DNA of 64,000 bases from NCBI RefSeq assembly GCF_021354595.1, contig NZ_JADWYJ010000005.1, positions 1 through 64,000 on the forward strand, written 5' to 3'. This document shows, one piece after another, positions 15,754 to 24,641 of this stretch. The notes beneath the pieces are model-generated. The model saw nothing but the letters and a program-made list of their open reading frames with translations, did not search any database and was not told the DNA's origin. How positions within the stretch are numbered: the first letter of the stretch is position 1; every line of letters starts with the position of its first letter. Source of the DNA: Maribellus sp. CM-23. Lineage in GTDB: Bacteria > Bacteroidota > Bacteroidia > Bacteroidales > Prolixibacteraceae. The position numbers were made by a program, and so were the translations under genes.

Positions 15754-18700
15754 GACTGACTCTTTTTAAGTTTTCGCTCTTCGCGATAGCTGTACAGCAC
15801 CGGTACAATGAAATAAGTGATGGCGGCAAAAATCATCCCTCCGAAGGCCGGGATAGCCATCGGAATCATAATGTCGGCACCGCGGCCGGTGGAAGTTAAA
15901 ATCGGCAGTAAGGCAATAATTGTAGTGGCGGAAGTCATTACTGCGGGTTTAATCCTTCGTTGCCCGGCCTCCACTACCGCAGCCCTGATTCCTTTCCAGG
16001 TGTCGGGGCGGTTTCGGGCAAAACTCTGGTCGAGGTAAGTTCCCATCAATACGCCGTCGTCGGTGGCAATTCCAAACAAGGCGATGAATCCCACCCAGAC
16101 GGCCACACTCAGGTTGATGGTGTGCATCTGGAACAATTCGCGCATATTGGTTCCAAGGATCGAAAAATTAACAAACCACTCTTGTCCATAGAGCCAAAGC
16201 ATCATAAAACCACCGCTGAACGCCATGGCAATTCCGGTGAATATCATCAGCGAAGTAGTGACCGATTTGAATTGGAAATAAAGAATCAGGAAAACAATGG
16301 CCAGCACCAGTGGAACAATAATCGACAGCCGTTTTTCGGCGCGTACCTGGTTTTCGTAGCTTCCTGAAAACTTGTAGCTCACACCGGCCGGAACGGTGAG
16401 TTCCCCGGAATCAATTTTTGACTGGATCACATTTTGGGCATCATTGACCACGGTAACTTCCGAAAAACCTTCGCTTTTATCAAAAAGAACATAGCCCACA
16501 AGAAAGGTCTCTTCGCTTTTGATGGCTTGCGGCCCGCGCTGGTATTCGAAGTTTACCAGCTGGCTCAACGGAATTTGTGCACCGGTTGGCGTTTGCATCA
16601 GAATTTTTCCGAGCGCTTCCGGGTCGTCGCGTAACTCACGCGGATAGCGCACCCTTACAGGAAAACGTTCGCGTCCTTCCACTGTCGATGTGATTTTCAT
16701 GCCACCAACTGCGGTTTCTATCGTTTGCTGCACATCTTCCACATTCAATCCGTAGCGCGAGATTTTATCCCGGTCAATATTGAACAGAAGATAGGGTTTA
16801 CCCACAATCCGGTCGGCAAAAACTGCCTGTGCTTTCACCGAAGGAACGGTTTTGAGGATCTCTTCCAGCTTTATCCCGAAGTCTTCGATGGTCTGCAAAT
16901 CGGGCCCGTACACTTTAATTCCCATGGGGGCGCGCATCCCGGTTTGCAACATCACCAAACGTGTTTCAATGGGCTGTAGTTTAGGAGCCGAAGTAACGCC
17001 CGGAATTTTGGAAACACGTACAATCTCGTCCCAAATATCGTCGGGTGACTGGATGTTTTCACGCCAGTTGCGGAAATAATTTCCGTGTTCGTCGGGAATT
17101 AGATCCTCTTGCGCAATACCCTGTTCCAGGGCTTCCTGGTTCGAAAGTTTGTTCCCGGAAGTCGTGATGAAATGCCCTTCATGGTCGGTTTTGAAGCGTA
17201 CCCGGTGGCCGCGTTCATTGAGCATGTACTCCGGTTTGTAGTTGATCACATTTTCATACATGGAAATGGGAGCCGGGTCAAGTGCCGATTCCACGCGGCC
17301 GAGCTTCCCGACCGTGAGATCAACTTCCGGGATATTGGAAATGAGCATGTCGAGCTGGCCCAAAACTTCGCGGTTATAAGCAATGCCCGAATGTGGCATT
17401 GAAGTGGGCATCAGCAGGAAACTTCCTTCATCCAATGACGGCATAAACTCCTTGCCTATTCCCGGAAATTCATGCGTTAATGTGGACCAGACACTGGTTG
17501 TGCGGATGTTCCATCCAAGCTTGTCAAAACCACGGGCGGCAAATCCAAAAATATTGCTGAAGCCCATCCAGACGGTTACTCCCATAATAATCAGGAAGGT
17601 TGGGATGGAAAGAAATGCAACTTTGTGATCCAGACACCAGGTCAGTATTTTTTTGTAGAAATATTCAAGTAATGAAAAAGCCCCCAGTATAATGGTCAGC
17701 AATATGGCTACAAACACGACATTCATCACCAGGCTTTTTGTCGGGCCGAGGGGCAGCCAGTACCTTGCCAGAAGCCAGGTTACCCCGATCAATACAATAA
17801 CTATTTCAATGTACTCCAGCAGCCAGTTCCCGATCTTTTGAATGCGATACGGCAGGCTCTTGTTTTCCGGCTCCTGCTTTTTGTCGCTTGTTTGTTCCCG
17901 TTTGAATTGTTTAGCGGTTCCGGCTATTCCAAACGCCAGTATCATCATTCCTCCCCAAATCTGTCCCGTTGTCAGCAGGATGATGCCAAGCGGGATAAGG
18001 ATGATGTTTACCCATTTCCGGATGATTTTGCTGTTGATGCGGGCTCCAAAAAACCAGTGTGCCAGCGCCGGCATAATAAACAGCGAAACAATCAGTGCAG
18101 CAATCAGTGCAAAGGTTTTGGTAAAGGCCAGCGGTATAAATAGTTTTCCTTCGGCGGCCTGCATGGTAAATACCGGGATAAAACTGACAATGGTAGTTGA
18201 AACGGCTGTCAGGATAGCGGAACTTACTTCTGTGGAACCGTTGTAGACCGTAGTGATGAGTTTTTGTCCGGGGGGTGCTTCTTTGGTGTGTTTGATTATG
18301 TTCTCCGAAAGAATCACCCCGAGATCGACCATGGTTCCGATGGCGATGGCGATGCCAGAAAGTGCTACAATGTTGGCATCCACGTTGAAATAGCGCATGG
18401 CAATAAACACCATTAAAACGGCGATTGGCAGCAAGCTCGAAATAAGCAGCGATGCCCTCAGGTTGTACACCATGATAATCACCACCAGGATGACGATCAG
18501 GACTTCGAGAGAGAGCGCTTCTTCAAGTGTTCCCAGGGTTTCGTAGATCAAACCCGAGCGGTCATAAAAGGGTACAATGGTAAGCTGGCTTTCCACTCCG
18601 TCGGGTAATACTTTTGAAGGCAACCCCGGTGCAATGTCTGCCATTTTTGCTTTTACATTGTTGATAACTTCCAAAGGATTGGCGCCGTAGCGGGCCACCA

Positions 18701-19613
18701 CTACGCCACCTACCACTTCAGCGCCGTCTTTGTCGAGCGCCCCGCGCCGGTTGGCCGGGCCAAGAGTTACTACTCCAATGTCTTTTATGCGAACCGGAAC
18801 ATTGTCCTGAACAGCCACCACGGCTTTTTCAAGGTCGTTCACATTTTTGATGTAACCCAACCCGCGAACCAGGTATTCTGCCTGGTTGATCTCGATGGTT
18901 TTGGCTCCCACATCGCGGTTTGATTTCTGAACCGCCTGCATTACCTTACTCAGTGGAATGTTGTATGCTTTCAGGGCGTCGGGATTTACATCTACCTGGT
19001 ATTCCTGTACAAAGCCGCCGATGGAAGCAACTTCAGAAACACCTTCGGCAGCGTTGAGCGCATATTTTACAAAGAAGTCCTGTACGGTACGTATTTCGTG
19101 CAAGTCCCATCCTCCGGTGGGATTACCTGCTTTGTCGCGACCTTCGATGGTGTACCAGTAAACCTGTCCAAGTGCAGTTGCATCGGGGCCAAGCGCGGGC
19201 TGAACGCCTTCCGGCAATAATCCGGACGGCAATGAATTCAGTTTTTCCAGTATCCGCGACCGCGACCAGTAGAATTCGATATCATCATCAAAAATGATGT
19301 AAATACTGGAGAAGCCGAAAATAGACGAGCTTCGGATCGACTTTACGCCCGGAATGCCAAGCAAATAGGTTGTTAGCGGATAGGAGACCTGGTCTTCAAT
19401 GTCCTGTGGCGAGCGCCCCGCCCATTGTGTAAATACAATCTGTTGGTTTTCCCCAATATCGGGGATGGCATCGACCGGTACCGGGTCGTTGGGTAAAATT
19501 TTAGTGTCCCAGCCAAAAGGCGAGGTGATAATCCCCCAGCTAACAAAGAGAATTAACACCAGCATGGTGACCAGTTTGTTTTCAAGAAAAAAACGAATGA
19601 TTTTATTGAGCAT
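15750..19613 (-). CDS. cusA: CusA-type Cu(I)/Ag(I) RND efflux permease, enlarged form
   Basis: At 1287 residues this pump is about 240 longer than E. coli CusA (about 1047). The core is canonical: an N-terminal helix, VPVDAIPDIGENQ, the porter domain, GTMVDLGVILSENI with TM4 acidic residues, and GIATDDGVLMGTYL. The periplasmic cleft has VMLQTGMRAP, where the CusA Met573 equivalent is kept; the other two CusA methionines seem replaced. One insertion (about 526-648) adds roughly four hydrophobic segments and a Lys/Glu-rich loop after HWFFGA. Another (about 760-820) adds a hydrophilic lobe in the porter domain. It pumps soft metal ions by proton exchange. It is first in a cusA-C-B operon with overlapping or abutting genes. 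Confidence 0.93.
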   Translation of the reverse strand: MLNKIIRFFLENKLVTMLVLILFVSWGIITSPFGWDTKILPNDPVPVDAIPDIGENQQIVFTQWAGRSPQDIEDQVSYPLTTYLLGIPGVKSIRSSSIFGFSSIYIIFDDDIEFYWSRSRILEKLNSLPSGLLPEGVQPALGPDATALGQVYWYTIEGRDKAGNPTGGWDLHEIRTVQDFFVKYALNAAEGVSEVASIGGFVQEYQVDVNPDALKAYNIPLSKVMQAVQKSNRDVGAKTIEINQAEYLVRGLGYIKNVNDLEKAVVAVQDNVPVRIKDIGVVTLGPANRRGALDKDGAEVVGGVVVARYGANPLEVINNVKAKMADIAPGLPSKVLPDGVESQLTIVPFYDRSGLIYETLGTLEEALSLEVLIVILVVIIMVYNLRASLLISSLLPIAVLMVFIAMRYFNVDANIVALSGIAIAIGTMVDLGVILSENIIKHTKEAPPGQKLITTVYNGSTEVSSAILTAVSTTIVSFIPVFTMQAAEGKLFIPLAFTKTFALIAALIVSLFIMPALAHWFFGARINSKIIRKWVNIILIPLGIILLTTGQIWGGMMILAFGIAGTAKQFKREQTSDKKQEPENKSLPYRIQKIGNWLLEYIEIVIVLIGVTWLLARYWLPLGPTKSLVMNVVFVAILLTIILGAFSLLEYFYKKILTWCLDHKVAFLSIPTFLIIMGVTVWMGFSNIFGFAARGFDKLGWNIRTTSVWSTLTHEFPGIGKEFMPSLDEGSFLLMPTSMPHSGIAYNREVLGQLDMLISNIPEVDLTVGKLGRVESALDPAPISMYENVINYKPEYMLNERGHRVRFKTDHEGHFITTSGNKLSNQEALEQGIAQEDLIPDEHGNYFRNWRENIQSPDDIWDEIVRVSKIPGVTSAPKLQPIETRLVMLQTGMRAPMGIKVYGPDLQTIEDFGIKLEEILKTVPSVKAQAVFADRIVGKPYLLFNIDRDKISRYGLNVEDVQQTIETAVGGMKITSTVEGRERFPVRVRYPRELRDDPEALGKILMQTPTGAQIPLSQLVNFEYQRGPQAIKSEETFLVGYVLFDKSEGFSEVTVVNDAQNVIQSKIDSGELTVPAGVSYKFSGSYENQVRAEKRLSIIVPLVLAIVFLILYFQFKSVTTSLMIFTGIAMAFSGGFMMLWLYGQEWFVNFSILGTNMRELFQMHTINLSVAVWVGFIALFGIATDDGVLMGTYLDQSFARNRPDTWKGIRAAVVEAGQRRIKPAVMTSATTIIALLPILTSTGRGADIMIPMAIPAFGGMIFAAITYFIVPVLYSYREERKLKKSQS

Positions 19614-19653
19614 ATCCTTTTATCTATGAGATTAATACAATAAAGAATCAGGA

Positions 19654-19669
19654 CTTTGTCGAGACAAAG
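19654..19669. promoter_or_regulatory. Dyad upstream of the cusA-C-B operon
   Basis: CTTTGTC-GA-GACAAAG is a perfect 7-2-7 dyad, about 40 bases before the cusA start and 24 bases beyond the stop of the HYC/CC/PP gene. It has no T-run on the minus strand, so an operator is more likely than a terminator. The assignment is speculative. Confidence 0.25.
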
Positions 19670-19692
19670 CCCAGCTGTTTATCATAATAATT

Positions 19693-20067
19693 TCATAAAA
19701 GATATACTTGTTGTTCAGCAAGTTTTTCCATCACCGTGAGCGGTGGCGGAGTTTGGCCGATAAAGGTATGTTCTTCTTCTGTTTCGTAAGGTAACAGAAC
19801 TCCCGCTTGCCAGATCAACTGGGCGAAAAGATCAATTTCTGCTGTAACCGGTACCGAGAAAATGGCCGGTGCAGAGAAATCGTCTTTTACCTGGAAGAAC
19901 CGGGCTTCATCGTTGCAGCAACCGGAGTCGCCGCAGCAGGAGTCTGCCTGGTGAAATACCGAAACGGAAACCATATGACCGCCACAGTAGTGCTTCGACA
20001 CCATCAAGCCCATTGTGGTAAGCAGGAGTAGTGTCGCAAAAACAATATGTACGATCTTTTTCAGCAT
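19693..20067 (-). CDS. HYC/CC/PP-type small exported cysteine protein
   Basis: The 124-residue product has a hydrophobic leader (about 5-24), then KHYCGGH, a cysteine cluster with CCGDSGCC near residue 43, and a C-terminal TPPPL. This is the pattern for which the Bacteroidota family HYC_CC_PP is named. Its function is not established. The family often lies beside CusA-type efflux genes, and the Cys/His cluster suggests copper or silver binding outside the cytoplasm. It is 79 bp upstream of cusA on the same strand, with a small dyad between them. Export is inferred from the leader. Confidence 0.72.
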   Translation of the reverse strand: MLKKIVHIVFATLLLLTTMGLMVSKHYCGGHMVSVSVFHQADSCCGDSGCCNDEARFFQVKDDFSAPAIFSVPVTAEIDLFAQLIWQAGVLLPYETEEEHTFIGQTPPPLTVMEKLAEQQVYLL

Positions 20068-20243
20068 TCTTTTTCTAAAACAGTTGTGCCCTTTAAATGT
20101 TTATTTTTTGCCTTTGAGCGATGAGGTGATTGCTTTTTTTGGTTTCGTGCTCATCAATCTTAGCAAAGATAAGGTGAGCGAATGGACCTGTTTTTATACA
20201 ATTTTGGAAAATATTTACAGGATTATGAGAGAAGGGGAGGAGT

Positions 20244-20813
20244 TTATCGGATGCTATCAAGCGAACGGCGGTCTTTATTTTTGAGTTTTTTATAATCGCC
20301 GGGAGTTATTCCTGTCTCCTTTTTAAATTGCGCGGAAAGATGCGCTGAGCTGCTGTAGCCTGCTTTAAAGGCGATTTCGCTGGTGGTAAGTTCACCGTAT
20401 GAGAGTAGTTCTTTTACGCGTTCAATTTTCTGCAGAATGGCAAATTTCTCGATGGTGACCTCTTCGGAAGCTGAAAACAAATGGCTGAGCGATGAATAAT
20501 CGGCACCAATTTCCCGAACAAGGTATTCCGATAGATTCAGGTTTTGTACCGGGTGTTCTTCGGAATAATGAACCCACTGAATAATGGCGGCTTTTATTTG
20601 CTCAAGGGTCTGGCTTTTTTTGTCCTGAAGCAGTTCAAAGCCTTTTGCTGTTAAGGCTTCCGAAAGCTGCAACGTTTGAATTTCCGAAGGCGTCGGGTCG
20701 ATTTCCACTTCACCGAGTTTGATCGACAGAACTTTGAATCCTTGTTCTTCCAATACGCTCCTGACTGTTTCAATACAGCGGGGACAAACCATGTTTTTAA
20801 TGTGCAGAATCAT
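20244..20813 (-). CDS. HMA-AraC fusion transcriptional regulator (copy B)
   Basis: The 189-residue paralogue of the regulator at 10930-11508 has the same order. An HMA-like domain (1-65) carries C10-P-R-C13 in IKNMVCPRC, then comes a linker helix, then an AraC HTH (about 95-180) with KIERVKELLSYGELTTSEIA and SSSAHLSAQFKKETGITP. The two copies are most alike around the CxxC loop and the second helix-turn-helix. It is transcribed toward the HYC gene and the cusA-C-B operon, 176 bp away, and is probably their regulator. Metal sensing through the HMA domain is inferred from the intact CxxC. It lies after the terminator of the CoA-disulfide-reductase-like gene. Confidence 0.85.
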   Translation of the reverse strand: MILHIKNMVCPRCIETVRSVLEEQGFKVLSIKLGEVEIDPTPSEIQTLQLSEALTAKGFELLQDKKSQTLEQIKAAIIQWVHYSEEHPVQNLNLSEYLVREIGADYSSLSHLFSASEEVTIEKFAILQKIERVKELLSYGELTTSEIAFKAGYSSSAHLSAQFKKETGITPGDYKKLKNKDRRSLDSIR

Positions 20814-20907
20814 TTCTTAAATCGCTAACAAACATCTAAAGTAACAATTCAAATATGAATTTGATGAAAATATTTCTGCCAGGTGATTGGCTGAATGCCT
20901 GGGATAA

Positions 20908-20946
20908 AATAAAAAGAGCCGGTTCGTCATTTACAAACCGGCTCTT
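20908..20946 (-). terminator. Terminator after the CoA-disulfide-reductase-like gene
   Basis: An 11-bp perfect stem (AAGAGCCGGTT with AACCGGCTCTT) is followed on the minus strand by TTTTTATTTT. It starts 27 bases after the stop codon. Confidence 0.88.
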
Positions 20947-20972
20947 GTGTGAATATGTATAAGCTAATTGGA

Positions 20973-22976
20973 TCAATACCGTGACATCATGGCTGAGATG
21001 CCACCACCGTTGGTGACGTTTGAAAATCCGCGGCTCATCAGCACCTGTTGAGCATAAGCAGAGCGGGCTCCTGTGGCGCAGTAAACGATGATTTCACGGT
21101 CCATGTTTTCACCCAGTTCGCCTTTTCCGGCCATGATATCGTCCAGCGGAATGTTGACAGCATCGGGAAAGGCACCGCTTCGGAATTCTCCCGGCGTACG
21201 AACATCGATCACCAGTTTTTTTAGTTCTGATGCACTTACATTTTTGTTGGTTTCGGTTTCTTCCATCACCTGCTCTGCAATGCTTTTTGGGGCAATGGGC
21301 AGCGGAAGCATGTTGATATTACGGAAACCGGCTGCTGCTGCATGACGTTGCAAAGAGGTGTGTCCACCCGAGATATTCATGACTTCTGGGCAGCCTGCAC
21401 CAATAAGTGTGCGTACTGCCTGATGGCCTTTTTTACCGGTTTCATCGTAAACCAGAATGGCGATATCTTTTGGAATTCGGTCGAGATTGGGTTGCAGCAT
21501 TTCGAGCGGCAAATGATGAGCGCCGTTCATGTTGCTTTTTTGATGGGCAAACACATCGCGGATGTCAAGCACGATCAGCCGTTCTTTTGTTTCGAGGTAA
21601 TCATCAAGTTCGGAAGCCAGTATGCTTGGCCCGTAACCCGACATTTTGTTTTCGGCAGCATAAGCCGCCATATTCATGGCATCGTTGGCAGTGCCGATTG
21701 GCGGAGAATAGGCAAAATCAACGTCTGCAAGATCGCCCACTGTAAGTTTGCCTGCACAGGCTGTTGCAATCACGTCCAGGCGTTTGTCGGCGCCTTTGTA
21801 GCCAGCGGTTTGTCCGCCCAGTACAACACCGGTATTTTTATCGAAAACAAGCATTACACTCACGGTTTCTGCTCCCGGATAGTAAGATGTATGGTGTTCT
21901 TTGTGGACCACCACTGCATCGGCATCAATGCCAGCCGCGCGGGCTTGCTGAAGCGAAAGTCCGGTGCTGCCTGCAACCGCATCAAAAACACGAACCACGG
22001 AAGTGCCGATCGAGCCTTTGTAGCTGTGTTTGCCACCCAGGGCGTTTTCGGCAGCAATTCTTCCCTGACGGTTAGCAGGCCCTGCCAGCGGGTTGCGTAC
22101 TTTTTTGCCGTTCACGCGGTGTTCAATTTCCACCATATCGCCTGCAGCAAAAATATCGGGGGCAGAAGTCTGCAATTGGTCGTTTACCAGCAAACCTCCT
22201 GCTTCGCCAATTGCAAGTCCGGTGTCTTCTGCCAGTTGCAAAGTTGGACGAACACCCACAGAAAGCAGTACAATGTCGGCTTCCAGCGTTTTACCGTTGT
22301 CCAGTTCGACAGAGTTGCTGTTTATTTTTATGACCGCCGTTTCAGTATGAATACCAACGCCAAAGGCAAGCAGTTCGCGGGTCAGAAATCCGGCGGTTTC
22401 GGCTTCCATCAATGGCATTACATGCTGCATTTTTTCCACCACATGAACTTTTAGCCCTCTTTTTACCAACGCTTCCACCATTTCGAGGCCGATAAAACCG
22501 CCACCCACAACTACCGCTGTTTTGGGGTTGTGGTTTTTCAGGTGATTGTCAATCTTGTCCATGTCTTCCAGTGTCCAAAGACTAAAGACATGGTCGGCAC
22601 CGGCTCCCGGTACATCGGGTTGAATCGGGCGTCCTCCCTGGGCCAGAATCAGTTTGGTATATTCAAAAGTTCTTTTCTGTCCGGTTTGGCTGTTGGACGT
22701 GTGAACCTGTTTGCTATCCTTGTCAATGCTTTCAACCAGTGTGTTAATGTGCACATCTACCTGGTATTGTTCGTTAAAACTTTCAGGGCTTTGCAGAATC
22801 AGCTTCGAGCGGCTGTCGATGTCGCCTGCAATGTAGTAGGGTAGGCCACAATTGGCGAACGAAACATCAGGACCTGCTTCCAGCATGGTTATTTGTGTAT
22901 CCGGTGATAAGCGGCGGGCTTTGGCTGCGGCAGTTGCTCCTGCGGCAACCCCTCCAATAATCAATAGCTTTTCCAT
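20973..22976 (-). CDS. CoA-disulfide-reductase-like flavoprotein with two rhodanese domains
   Basis: The 667-residue protein begins with an FAD-binding GGVAAGATAAAKARR and the redox Cys motif SFANCGLPYY (Cys about 43), the signature of CoA-disulfide/CoA-persulfide reductases. An NAD(P) site VVVGGGFIGLEM is near 157, the second FAD motif IFAAGDMVE near 275, and a dimerisation domain runs to about 450. Two rhodanese domains follow. The first (about 465-555) has YDETGKKG where the catalytic Cys loop should be and so looks inactive. The second (about 580-667) has an intact VYCATGARS loop. Such fusions reduce CoA disulfides or move sulfane sulfur. It is one gene, upstream of the copper operons and with its own terminator. 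Confidence 0.9.
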   Translation of the reverse strand: MEKLLIIGGVAAGATAAAKARRLSPDTQITMLEAGPDVSFANCGLPYYIAGDIDSRSKLILQSPESFNEQYQVDVHINTLVESIDKDSKQVHTSNSQTGQKRTFEYTKLILAQGGRPIQPDVPGAGADHVFSLWTLEDMDKIDNHLKNHNPKTAVVVGGGFIGLEMVEALVKRGLKVHVVEKMQHVMPLMEAETAGFLTRELLAFGVGIHTETAVIKINSNSVELDNGKTLEADIVLLSVGVRPTLQLAEDTGLAIGEAGGLLVNDQLQTSAPDIFAAGDMVEIEHRVNGKKVRNPLAGPANRQGRIAAENALGGKHSYKGSIGTSVVRVFDAVAGSTGLSLQQARAAGIDADAVVVHKEHHTSYYPGAETVSVMLVFDKNTGVVLGGQTAGYKGADKRLDVIATACAGKLTVGDLADVDFAYSPPIGTANDAMNMAAYAAENKMSGYGPSILASELDDYLETKERLIVLDIRDVFAHQKSNMNGAHHLPLEMLQPNLDRIPKDIAILVYDETGKKGHQAVRTLIGAGCPEVMNISGGHTSLQRHAAAAGFRNINMLPLPIAPKSIAEQVMEETETNKNVSASELKKLVIDVRTPGEFRSGAFPDAVNIPLDDIMAGKGELGENMDREIIVYCATGARSAYAQQVLMSRGFSNVTNGGGISAMMSRY

Positions 22977-23366
22977 ATTCCTGTTTTATGACTGTCTGTA
23001 AAAATAAAATATCGATACATCTATATATTTCGATGCGAAAGTAGATAAGTTTTCAGAAGTACGGAGCGATTCTTTTTAAATGTTAACTTATTGTTTATGC
23101 ATTGAAGGATAAAGAAACAGGGAGTGATTCGCGGATGAATTTCAATTCAAAGTTTTACTAAAAAATACTTTTTACTCTTAAAAAGTTGTTTTTAGCGCAA
23201 GTATTTGCATTTGGCCGTGTCAAAGACTGAGAACGAACAACGATTTGTTTTGGTTTTTGCCGTTAAATCGTTGAAATATTACACATTATGATGGTGCATT
23301 TGAGGAAGCAAATCGTTACAAATTACATTTACTATACATAACTTTACAGAAAACAAAATTCTAACC
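22977..23366. other. 390-bp divergent intergenic region
   Basis: No coding frame is convincing here. The region must hold the promoters of the CoA-disulfide-reductase-like gene (minus) and of the second RND operon (plus). Seen in it are an AT-rich hairpin, ACTTTTTA-CTCT-TAAAAAGT (23167-23186), a near-consensus -7 box TAACTTTA at 23339-23346, and closely spaced TTACA steps at about 23316-23332. Confidence 0.5.
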
Positions 23367-24608
23367 ATGCAGATCCGGGATTTATTCATGATCCTGTTCG
23401 CCTTTTTATTTTTTCAGAGCTCCGGACAGGAAAGTTTGATTACGATAGAACAAGCCGTAGAGTCGGCCTACAACCGTAACACCGAATTGCAGCAAATGCG
23501 TGCGCAATTGCGGCAAAAAGAGAACCAGTGGCGAACAGAAACAGGCGTTTCTGCTCCCGAAATCAGTTATTTTAAGGAAGGGATCAGCTCGGGACCGGGA
23601 GATGCCTTTGATGAACAGCGAATTACCATTTCGCAGGAATTTGATTTTCCGCTCACCACGTCGTACAGGTTAAAAGGTCTGTCGCAGGAAGTGGAGGCGG
23701 TTGCCTTGCTGGTAAAAGCCCGGGAAAACGAGATCAAAGCGGAAGTAAAAAGCAAGTACGTGGAGGTTTTGTATGCCCAGTATCTTCAGCGGTCGCGGCA
23801 AAACCAGGTAAAACTGGCCGAGGAACTTTACAAGGCCGTGTACACCCGGTTTGAGATGGGAATGGGCAATGGCATCGATCTGGCGAATGCCGAACTGCGG
23901 CTCGAACAGGCAAAAAACGATCTTGACCAAACAGAGTGGGTGTTGCACCAGGCACGCTATGGTTTGTTTTATGCCATGGGTTTGCCGGTGGAAGACCAGA
24001 AATACAGCATTCAGTTTTCGGATACCCTGCGTGCCACCGATATTGAAGTTTCCCAGATACTGACACTTTCGGTTCAGGAAAGCCAACCTGCCTTTCTGGC
24101 GTCGCAGCACGAACTGGAAGCTTCCGACTTTTATATTAAGGAAGCCAAAAGCAACATTCTGCCCGATATTCGCCTGAATCTTTATACACAGGATTACGGT
24201 ACGGGTTATGATTTTAAAGGATTTGAAGTGGGTTTGAAAATTCCGATCTGGTATCCGTTTGATCAGAAAGGAAAGATAAATATGGCACAGGCCAAGCAGG
24301 ACGAGATTCGGTGGAAACAGCAGGAAATAAGGCTCAACACCAAAAAGCAGATTGAATACGCCTGGCATAATTATTCGGTAAGTCAGTCGATTATAAAAAG
24401 ATACAACAGCACCATGAAAGAGAAAGCCGAGCATTTGCGCAGCCTTTCTTTGAAAGCGTACCAACTGGGAGAAGTGGATCTGCTTAATCTTCTGAATGCC
24501 CAGCAAACCTACCTGATGAGTGAAGAAAGGTACTTGCTTGCCTTGCGTGATTATTACCTTCAGCTTGTAACACTCGAAAAATACCTTGACCGGGAATTAG
24601 TGTATTAA
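23367..24608 (+). CDS. TolC-family outer membrane channel of the second RND system
   Basis: The 413-residue product has a signal peptide (about 1-21, ending in SSGQ) and the two OEP repeats of TolC-like proteins. Visible segments are SLITIEQAVESAYNRN at the mature N-terminus, FEMGMGNGIDLANAEL, LPDIRLNLYTQ in the second repeat, and LGEVDLLNLLNAQQTYL near the C-terminus. It is the first gene of a channel-adaptor-permease operon, with gaps of 33 and 17 bp. In the HME-RND family this gene provides the outer membrane exit. No Cys lipobox is present. Confidence 0.88.
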   Translation: MQIRDLFMILFAFLFFQSSGQESLITIEQAVESAYNRNTELQQMRAQLRQKENQWRTETGVSAPEISYFKEGISSGPGDAFDEQRITISQEFDFPLTTSYRLKGLSQEVEAVALLVKARENEIKAEVKSKYVEVLYAQYLQRSRQNQVKLAEELYKAVYTRFEMGMGNGIDLANAELRLEQAKNDLDQTEWVLHQARYGLFYAMGLPVEDQKYSIQFSDTLRATDIEVSQILTLSVQESQPAFLASQHELEASDFYIKEAKSNILPDIRLNLYTQDYGTGYDFKGFEVGLKIPIWYPFDQKGKINMAQAKQDEIRWKQQEIRLNTKKQIEYAWHNYSVSQSIIKRYNSTMKEKAEHLRSLSLKAYQLGEVDLLNLLNAQQTYLMSEERYLLALRDYYLQLVTLEKYLDRELVY

Positions 24609-24641
24609 TGAATCATCCAACCGAAAGTATAAGCATATAAC

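Noticed and set aside
19654..19669. The dyad between HYC and cusA as a terminator
   Set aside because: There is no T-run after the hairpin on the minus strand, so it was listed only as a possible operator.
21342..22454. A 370-codon open frame on the plus strand opposite the CoA-disulfide-reductase-like gene
   Set aside because: It lies wholly within a gene with clear FAD, NAD and rhodanese motifs. Its composition (Cys, His, Phe rich) is that of an antisense shadow.
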